11,130 bases of DNA. Source: Candidatus Gastranaerophilales bacterium (GTDB lineage Bacteria; Cyanobacteriota; Vampirovibrionia; Gastranaerophilales; Gastranaerophilaceae). A program made the translations under genes and the position numbers. Position 1 is the stretch's first letter. Each line of letters starts with the position of its first letter. The stretch spans positions 1 to 11,130 of the forward strand of contig CALURE010000042.1 in assembly GCA_944323095.1 (NCBI GenBank), in the 5' to 3' direction. The notes beneath the pieces were generated by a model. That model had not been told where the DNA came from and ran no database searches. It worked only from the letters and a program-made list of their open reading frames with translations. Shown here piece by piece: positions 7,103 through 11,130 of the stretch.

Positions 7103-8728
7103 GTGAAAAAATATTCCGCAATATCTGCTATAATAATTTTTGGGATTATTCTAAGGTTAATATTTATAAATAAGCCTGACGGTTTGTGGAATGATGAATA
7201 TGTAAGCTGGATGATAGCATCCGTACCGTTTAACCAAGGCTTTTGGACTGCTGTTAAATCACAATGCCACATGCCTTTTTATTATCTTTATTTAAAATTC
7301 TTCATGGCTCTTTTCGGACAAAGTGATTTACTGTTAAGAATAACATCAGTAATAACAGGAATTGCGGCAATTCCCGTTATGTATCTTGTTGGATGCGAAA
7401 AAGATAAAAATACAGGTTTAATGTGTGCAGGGTTTACTGCTGTCAGCTCGTTTTTAATTTACTATTCACAGGAAGTCAGATTGTATTCCCTGCTGTTTCT
7501 GTTATCTGCGGCATGCCTTTTATATACCCTTAAAAGCATTAAAAATCCTGATAAAAAAAATCTTTTTTTATTCATTTTATTTAATTTCTTTATACTGTTC
7601 ACGCATACAATCGGCTTTGTATTTGTATTTTTCAATCTGATTTTACTGAGTGTATTTATATATAAAAAATCCAAAAAATTTGTTATTTTAATCTGGAGTA
7701 TTACAGCTTTATCAGGCATATGTCTGTCACCACTAATTCTAAAAATACTCGGGACGCAGACATTTTCACAATGGTGGGGTAATTTTTCATTATCACGTAT
7801 AGGATTTTTGTTTACAGACTATTTTTCACCCGTACTTACCAACCTTACAAATGCGCCCGAAAACTTTTTCTATGCTCCTAAACTTGTATTATTTATGATT
7901 GTTCCGGTTATAATTGCAATAACCGGAATTTTTAAATCCGTAATTAAAAACAAATTAAATACATGTTTATTACTGGTAGTATTTTTTACGATACTAACAC
8001 TAATTGCGGCTTCACTTTGCGGGAAACTGGTATTTATTACAAAATACTCAATTGAAATATACCCCGTACTTATATATCTGGCATGCTCGGGAATTGCCGG
8101 AATAAATAACAAAATTATAAGAAATTCCATAATTATAATATATTGCCTTATATGTACAGGTTACATTTTCATCGCCCCTAACTCTGCACCCAAAATACGA
8201 CGTGCCGAAGGGCATAAAATTATGACAGATATTCTTGAAAGAATGGAGCTTAAAGACAATGACATAATCTTAATGGAATACTACAATTCTGACAGATTTA
8301 ACAAATATTTTGATTTTTCCAAATACAGAGTTGTCTCAATTAATAAAGGTAATTTTTATTCATATTTATCAGAAGACAAATCATACAACGATATTTATAA
8401 AGACGGGAAAAAATTATACAAAAACATGTTCTTATCAAACGAAAACCAGCATCTCAAAAGCATGCTCAAAAAAGAAATTTTAGATAATTTAAAACCGGAC
8501 CAAAGTGTTGTAATGGTTATACTAAACAGTACGGCAATATACAATCCGGAACAGATTACGCAAATCGTTCAAAATGAAGACCTGTATAATAAAACTCCGT
8601 TTTTATTTCTTGTTTTTTCATATTTGAAGAAACAAACATTTTTAAATATGATTGAAAATCTTGAAGTCAGACGTATAGAAGGGAAAGGGCAATGGATGCT
8701 GATAAAGTTTACAAAACTTAATAATTAA
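7103..8728 (+). CDS. GT39/ArnT-like polytopic membrane glycosyltransferase
   Basis: Membrane-embedded GT-C fold glycosyltransferase of the PMT/ArnT type, which uses polyprenyl-phosphate sugars on the outer side of the inner membrane. Read from the GTG at 7103 the protein has 541 residues. Helix 1 spans about 5-22, followed by the acidic catalytic motif WNDE (29-32) in the first external loop. CHMPFYY (55-61) and SQEVRLYSL (122-130), with Glu124, are both typical of the family. Several more helices run to about 358, followed by a soluble C-terminal domain (about 365-541). A TTG at 7094 would add three residues, but GAGGG at 7086-7090 ends only 3 bases before it, against 12 before the GTG. The GTG also gives an M-K-K-Y start typical of membrane proteins. 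The gene is divergent from the GT2 gene, a likely maker of its donor. The acceptor is unknown. Confidence 0.8.
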   Translation: MKKYSAISAIIIFGIILRLIFINKPDGLWNDEYVSWMIASVPFNQGFWTAVKSQCHMPFYYLYLKFFMALFGQSDLLLRITSVITGIAAIPVMYLVGCEKDKNTGLMCAGFTAVSSFLIYYSQEVRLYSLLFLLSAACLLYTLKSIKNPDKKNLFLFILFNFFILFTHTIGFVFVFFNLILLSVFIYKKSKKFVILIWSITALSGICLSPLILKILGTQTFSQWWGNFSLSRIGFLFTDYFSPVLTNLTNAPENFFYAPKLVLFMIVPVIIAITGIFKSVIKNKLNTCLLLVVFFTILTLIAASLCGKLVFITKYSIEIYPVLIYLACSGIAGINNKIIRNSIIIIYCLICTGYIFIAPNSAPKIRRAEGHKIMTDILERMELKDNDIILMEYYNSDRFNKYFDFSKYRVVSINKGNFYSYLSEDKSYNDIYKDGKKLYKNMFLSNENQHLKSMLKKEILDNLKPDQSVVMVILNSTAIYNPEQITQIVQNEDLYNKTPFLFLVFSYLKKQTFLNMIENLEVRRIEGKGQWMLIKFTKLNN

Positions 8729-8791
8729 GCTCTAAAATAGCAATTTTTAATATTTTTGAACATCTATATATATGGAAGGTTTCATCGTTTT

Positions 8792-8795
8792 AGGA
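8792..8795 (+). promoter_or_regulatory. Shine-Dalgarno deciding the start of the first hypothetical membrane gene
   Basis: AGGA (within TAGGAAG) lies 8 bases before the ATG at 8804. The frame is open upstream to a TTG at 8756, but that codon has no ribosome site and the added 16 residues are unlike the conserved-looking N-terminus, so the ATG is preferred. Confidence 0.6.
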
Positions 8796-8803
8796 AGAAA
8801 AAA

Positions 8804-10222
8804 ATGAAAGTAGACAAGGTAAATTTTAATATTGTATCAGGTCGGACTAACAGGGAGAACTATAATAAGAATTATAATAACAAGCCCTACTTTTCAGGAA
8901 ACATTCCGCAGGCTGTTATTGAAACAGAGATAAATAATTTAAATCCACCGATTTTAAAATGGGTAAACAAATTAAGAAGCAATATAGGAGAATTTCAGGA
9001 TATTTGTATTAACGCATTAGGTACAGGTTTATTAGCACCTATATTCATAAAATATAATCCGCTCTCCAAAACAGATGAGGATACTAGAACTTATTCAGCA
9101 TGGAGACAGCCGATTTCTGCAGCTCTTGCAGTACTAACACAGGGGCTTGTTACTATTCCGGTTGTTAACATAATAAATTCAATGGCAAATAACGGCTGGT
9201 TTGATGAATCATGTAATATGACTCCGTTTAAAGATGATAAATATATATATAAAATGATGAAAAAATTAAATCCGGAAGTCAATAAACAACAGATAATTAA
9301 TTTAGCCGAAAGTTATAAAACACAACAGGCAGAAGGAATTCTCAACAGTCTGCGTAAGGATAATACCGTTTACTATCATTTCCATAATTCAGGCAAATCC
9401 GAACCTATAAATCCGGACAGGTATAACGAACTTTTAAATAAAACTGTGGATTTAATGATTAATGATGAGAAAAAAGAACTTGAAAGATGCAAGACAATAA
9501 AACATGAAAAAATGGTAGCAAGAAATGAATTTTTCAGAACCAATTCGGACTCAGCACAAGCTTTGCTTAATGAGATGAAAGATAAAATAAATAGTACCGA
9601 CAACATTTCAGATATAAACAGCTACATGAAAAATAAATATAAAAAACTGAAATCAGAAAAAGCTAATCCGCAGCTTTTAGAAATCGTTGAAGAAACACAT
9701 ACACGTATCAATGCCGGAAAAGATGAAATGCTTTTAAAAATTAATAAAATGCTATCCCATCTTGACGATGCAAAAAAATGCAGCTCCAAAGAAGAAATAA
9801 TTAAACTTGTAGAAAATATCATTTCAAAACGAATCAGTGAGCACAATGAAGCTTTAAACTTCTTAAATGAAGTAAAAGAAGCAATAAAAAATAAAAAGAC
9901 TGTCAGCCAAATTGAAGAAATGTTTAAAAATAAACACCGCGCCCTCAAAAATGCGAAAAAAGAATTCAGATTAGATGATAAAATCTTTGCGCAGGAAGTT
10001 GTAAAAACCTTAAAAAATCAAACGAAAAAACACATTGAAGGTGTAAAACGGATTTCAACACTAATAACAGCCCTTGCAATGCTTCCAATATCCTGCTCAC
10101 TGTTGAACTGGGTATATCCGCGCTTTATGGATGCCGTGTTCCCGAAATTATCCAGCAAAAAGCATTCAAATGAAGCGAAAGTACTGGTTGATGAAGCAAC
10201 CAAGAATAGCGAGGTGAAATAA
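8804..10222 (+). CDS. Hypothetical membrane-anchored coiled-coil protein, first of a coupled pair
   Basis: I do not recognise a named function. The style resembles uncharacterised families I associate with Gastranaerophilales: a polar Asn-rich N-terminus ending in PYFSG (28-32), then YNPLSKTDEDTRTYSAWRQP (84-103). The 472 residues divide into a disordered N-terminus (1-45), a hydrophobic hairpin (about 67-82 and 104-124) around that charged loop, a long charged helical region (about 145-410), a hydrophobic helix (about 418-438), and a polar tail. There is no signal peptide. The helical region holds a duplicated helix-loop-helix unit (253-284 and 352-383) sharing LNE, I, S, I, M, KNK and LK at matching positions. 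The stop overlaps the next start (TAATG), so the two products are probably made in fixed ratio. It may be co-transcribed with the GT39-like gene 75 bases upstream. Phage or secretion roles are not supported. Confidence 0.75.
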   Translation: MKVDKVNFNIVSGRTNRENYNKNYNNKPYFSGNIPQAVIETEINNLNPPILKWVNKLRSNIGEFQDICINALGTGLLAPIFIKYNPLSKTDEDTRTYSAWRQPISAALAVLTQGLVTIPVVNIINSMANNGWFDESCNMTPFKDDKYIYKMMKKLNPEVNKQQIINLAESYKTQQAEGILNSLRKDNTVYYHFHNSGKSEPINPDRYNELLNKTVDLMINDEKKELERCKTIKHEKMVARNEFFRTNSDSAQALLNEMKDKINSTDNISDINSYMKNKYKKLKSEKANPQLLEIVEETHTRINAGKDEMLLKINKMLSHLDDAKKCSSKEEIIKLVENIISKRISEHNEALNFLNEVKEAIKNKKTVSQIEEMFKNKHRALKNAKKEFRLDDKIFAQEVVKTLKNQTKKHIEGVKRISTLITALAMLPISCSLLNWVYPRFMDAVFPKLSSKKHSNEAKVLVDEATKNSEVK

Positions 10223-10968
10223 TGGCTATTCCTAAAATTACACCACAATCAATAGTTGACGCAACAATCAGAACTCCCATAAAAAAACTCTCGCAATCAA
10301 AATGGATGAAAAACAAAGTTTTTCCGAATTATGAAATTGATAATGCGAAATTTATGGCATTAATCGGGGTAACATCAATTGTACTTAAAGATGGTTTCGG
10401 CTGTTATCTTTATGTAAAACAGAGTTTGAACAACGAAAAAATTCCGCAGGATAAACGTAAATTCGTAGCGGCACTTGACCTTGCAAACGGCGGTTTGATG
10501 GTTCTTATGCAGTTATTGATGTTCTTTACAATATCAAACAGAAAAGTCCAGGATAAAATTTTTGATAAATTTTTCGGTAAATATTTTACAAGAGCAGCCG
10601 ACAAAACTCTCAAAGCAAAACTTCAAAATATAGACAAGCTGAAAGACATAACCGGCAAAGAATTTCATAAAGCAAGAGAAGCTGATAAAAAAGGATTAAA
10701 AAATGCATTCAGCTATCTGACTTCACTTGCGGCCGCAACATTAATTGCGAAACGTATAATAGTACCGTTTATAGCAACACCGCTTGCAGACAAAACAAAA
10801 GCATGGATGTGCAGAAATGATAAACCTGCTCATATACACAAAGATACAAAAAACACATATAACACAGAAAAACCTGCAGCAGAAGAAGTAAATAATCAGG
10901 AAAATCAGGAAGAACAAATCGCAGCTCAGCCGCACAGCACAAACCTGCTTGCAAATATAAAAAAATAA
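10222..10968 (+). CDS. Hypothetical small membrane protein, second of a coupled pair
   Basis: Function not recognised. The 248-residue protein starts at an ATG sharing one base with the previous stop, with GAGGTG at 10211-10216 as its Shine-Dalgarno (7 bases from GAGG to ATG). It has hydrophobic segments at about 44-65, 84-104 and 164-187. The first two are separated by a conserved-looking loop (KQSLNNEKIPQDKRKFVAAL) that carries R-x-(F/Y)-x-A, and the second carries L-x-V-L-x-Q-x-L, at the same spacing as in the upstream protein. A basic amphipathic stretch (105-160) and a low-complexity polar tail rich in Asn, Gln and Glu (200-245) complete it. There is no signal peptide and no enzyme motif. 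The coupling suggests a two-subunit membrane complex. The family looks lineage-restricted, an impression from memory rather than a search. Confidence 0.75.
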   Translation: MAIPKITPQSIVDATIRTPIKKLSQSKWMKNKVFPNYEIDNAKFMALIGVTSIVLKDGFGCYLYVKQSLNNEKIPQDKRKFVAALDLANGGLMVLMQLLMFFTISNRKVQDKIFDKFFGKYFTRAADKTLKAKLQNIDKLKDITGKEFHKAREADKKGLKNAFSYLTSLAAATLIAKRIIVPFIATPLADKTKAWMCRNDKPAHIHKDTKNTYNTEKPAAEEVNNQENQEEQIAAQPHSTNLLANIKK

Positions 10969-10974
10969 AAAAAA

Positions 10975-11060
10975 GTCCTCCCCTTACACCTCTGCCGAAC
11001 AAACGATTGATTATCTTTTGTAAGAGGGAACAGAAATCTTTGATTTCGAGGAGGGGGGAC
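10975..11060. repeat. candidate intergenic dispersed element with imperfect inverted ends
   Basis: The stretch begins GTCCTCCCC and ends GGAGGGGGGAC, which can pair as an imperfect terminal stem (eight pairs including one G-U, then a bulge). It is clearly richer in G and C than the flanking poly-A sequence. It contains a perfect small hairpin near its right end and is flanked on both sides by AAAATAAAAAAA (10962-10973 and 11065-11076), which could be a target duplication or simply low complexity. Both strands are open for tens of codons without resembling any protein. This fits a short non-autonomous repeat, but only one copy lies in the window, so repeat status is inferred. Confidence 0.4.
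11033..11047. other. small perfect hairpin inside the candidate repeat
   Basis: GAAATC (11033-11038) and GATTTC (11042-11047) form a 6-base-pair stem with a three-base T loop. There is no U-run immediately after it on either strand, so it does not look like an intrinsic terminator. Confidence 0.4.
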
Positions 11061-11130
11061 AATGAAAATAAAAAAACATGATAACTTGGCTTTTTATATT
11101 TAATAAGAAATTTTCCAATTATTTTTAATT

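Noticed and set aside
7553..7569. A8 and T7 runs inside the GT39-like gene as a further slippage switch
   Set aside because: Runs of this length are expected by chance in DNA this AT-rich, and the frame is intact.
8756..8803. TTG start giving a 16-residue extension of the first hypothetical membrane protein
   Set aside because: There is no ribosome site before the TTG, while the ATG at 8804 has AGGA at 8-base spacing.
10769..11062. A 97-codon leftward frame covering the end of the second hypothetical gene and the terminal element
   Set aside because: The sequence is repeat-derived and antisense to a real gene, with Cys- and Phe-rich low-complexity content and no credible ribosome site.
1..11130. 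CRISPR arrays, tRNA or rRNA genes, intrinsic terminators, integrase or transposase genes
   Set aside because: No regularly spaced repeats, cloverleaf-like segments, GC hairpin plus U-run, or recombinase motifs were seen on reading both strands.

Overview
This 11.1 kb window is AT-rich, densely coding bacterial chromosome. Its gene content and two lineage-type hypothetical proteins suggest an uncultured gut Cyanobacteria-relative (Melainabacteria / Gastranaerophilales). This assignment rests on a cyanobacterial-style MlaE/MlaF pair, a DapL-type aminotransferase (the diaminopimelate route used by cyanobacteria), a PgpH-YbeY-DgkA cluster, and terminal proteins that resemble, from memory, families common in those genomes. 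It is an inference, not a database result.

Layout. (1) Positions 1-162: the 5' end of a leftward gene, cut by the window edge, carries a run of ten G (ten C on the + strand) just inside its coding region. In the frame given, the gene stops after 16 codons. It is driven by a strong promoter standing back to back with the promoter of the next operon. (2) 163-2978, rightward: mlaE, mlaF and a DapL-like aminotransferase, closely spaced and probably one operon. (3) 2971-7036, leftward: a GT2 glycosyltransferase, a 7TM-HD (PgpH-type) phosphodiesterase, ybeY and dgkA. The last three overlap at their ends, and dgkA overlaps the aminotransferase gene tail to tail by 8 bases. (4) 7037-7102: a compact divergent promoter region. 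(5) 7103-8728, rightward: a GT39/ArnT-like membrane glycosyltransferase. (6) 8804-10968, rightward: a translationally coupled pair of membrane proteins of unknown function. (7) 10969-11130: noncoding, with a roughly 86-base GC-richer element with imperfect inverted ends.

How they work together. Most of the window concerns the cell envelope: lipid transport (MlaE/F), peptidoglycan precursor supply (DapL), lipid carrier kinase (DgkA), cyclic di-AMP turnover linked to wall homeostasis (PgpH), and a polyprenyl-phosphate sugar synthase (GT2) next to a likely user of such donors (GT39). The strongest unusual signals are the G10 tract, which looks like a phase-variation switch, and the uncharacterised coupled membrane-protein pair at the right end.
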